A stretch of 64,000 bases of DNA. It comes from Catenovulum sediminis. GTDB lineage: Bacteria; Pseudomonadota; Gammaproteobacteria; Enterobacterales; Alteromonadaceae. The first letter of the stretch is position 1. Each line of letters opens with the position of its first letter. The stretch lies in the NCBI RefSeq assembly GCF_040270295.1, contig NZ_JBELOE010000228.1; one strand, 5' to 3'. The position numbers and the translations under genes are program-made. Shown here piece by piece: positions 63,997 to 64,000 of this stretch. The notes under the pieces were generated by a model that saw only the letters and a list, made by a program, of their open reading frames with translations, did no database searches and was not told the DNA's origin.

Positions 63997-64000
63997 TCGG

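Noticed and set aside
1..64000. Prophage, insertion sequence or conjugative element
   Set aside because: No transposase, integrase, structural phage or conjugation genes were recognised on either strand.

Overview
The window looks like chromosome of a marine, seaweed-degrading gammaproteobacterium, most likely an Alteromonadales (Alteromonadaceae-like) species. The reasons are moderate-to-low G+C, large carbohydrate-type TonB-dependent receptors (TBDRs), lipoprotein GH50 agarases, SapC-like and flavin-halogenase-like partner genes, and close YdeP/FdhD, 6-phosphogluconate dehydrogenase and HU homologues. Most of the 64 kb is an agar (possibly porphyran or agaropectin) utilisation region with an alginate lyase in it.

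Layout. 1-13.1 kb: an edge-truncated GntR/FCD regulator, then a plus-strand run of TBDR, halogenase-like flavoprotein, SapC-like protein, GH50 agarase, S1 sulfatase and GH50 agarase. 13.2-20.6 kb: a non-PUL block with an FKBP isomerase, an OsmC-YcaO fusion and a degraded stretch holding a frameshifted DinB gene, a nonsense-interrupted endonuclease/phosphatase-fold gene, a DUF2254 membrane protein, and a diverged ~95-bp repeat pair. 20.7-36 kb: a multidomain GH86 enzyme, then a minus-strand set (read right to left: TBDR, CBM-like lipoprotein, halogenase-like, SapC-like, IclR, PhyH-type dioxygenase, NHL propeller). 36.3-42.8 kb: a solute-binding-like protein and a four-gene minus-strand operon that fits oxidation of 3,6-anhydro-L-galactose (AHG), followed by a GntR regulator. 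42.8-47 kb: a LysR regulator, FdhD and a YdeP-like molybdopterin oxidoreductase. 47-64 kb: a PL7 alginate lyase with two discoidin-like domains, 6-phosphogluconate dehydrogenase, GH117 neoagarobiose hydrolase, GH50, HU, an octaheme cytochrome with TPRs, a sodium:solute symporter, a fourth GH50, and a membrane-bound winged-helix regulator.

How the genes fit together (inference). GH86 should cut the polymer and four GH50 lipoproteins should release neoagaro-oligosaccharides, mainly neoagarobiose. The two TBDRs import fragments, a sulfatase removes sulfate esters, and the SSS symporter carries a product across the inner membrane. Cytoplasmic GH117 splits neoagarobiose to galactose plus AHG, and the 37.4-41.9 kb operon converts AHG towards 2-keto-3-deoxygluconate. 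KDG kinase and aldolase are not in the window.

The most interesting signals are a recurring palindrome close to ATTGTTAACAAT in front of most PUL transcription units, which implies a shared regulator, and two copies of a TBDR-linked halogenase-like/SapC-like pair of unknown function. Others are a PhyH-dioxygenase/NHL-propeller unit under the same palindrome, a surface lipoprotein that may substitute for SusD, and a possible small RNA between two terminators at 37.2-37.4 kb. I saw no tRNA, rRNA, CRISPR array or intact insertion sequence. All family assignments were made by eye from translated sequence, without database searches.
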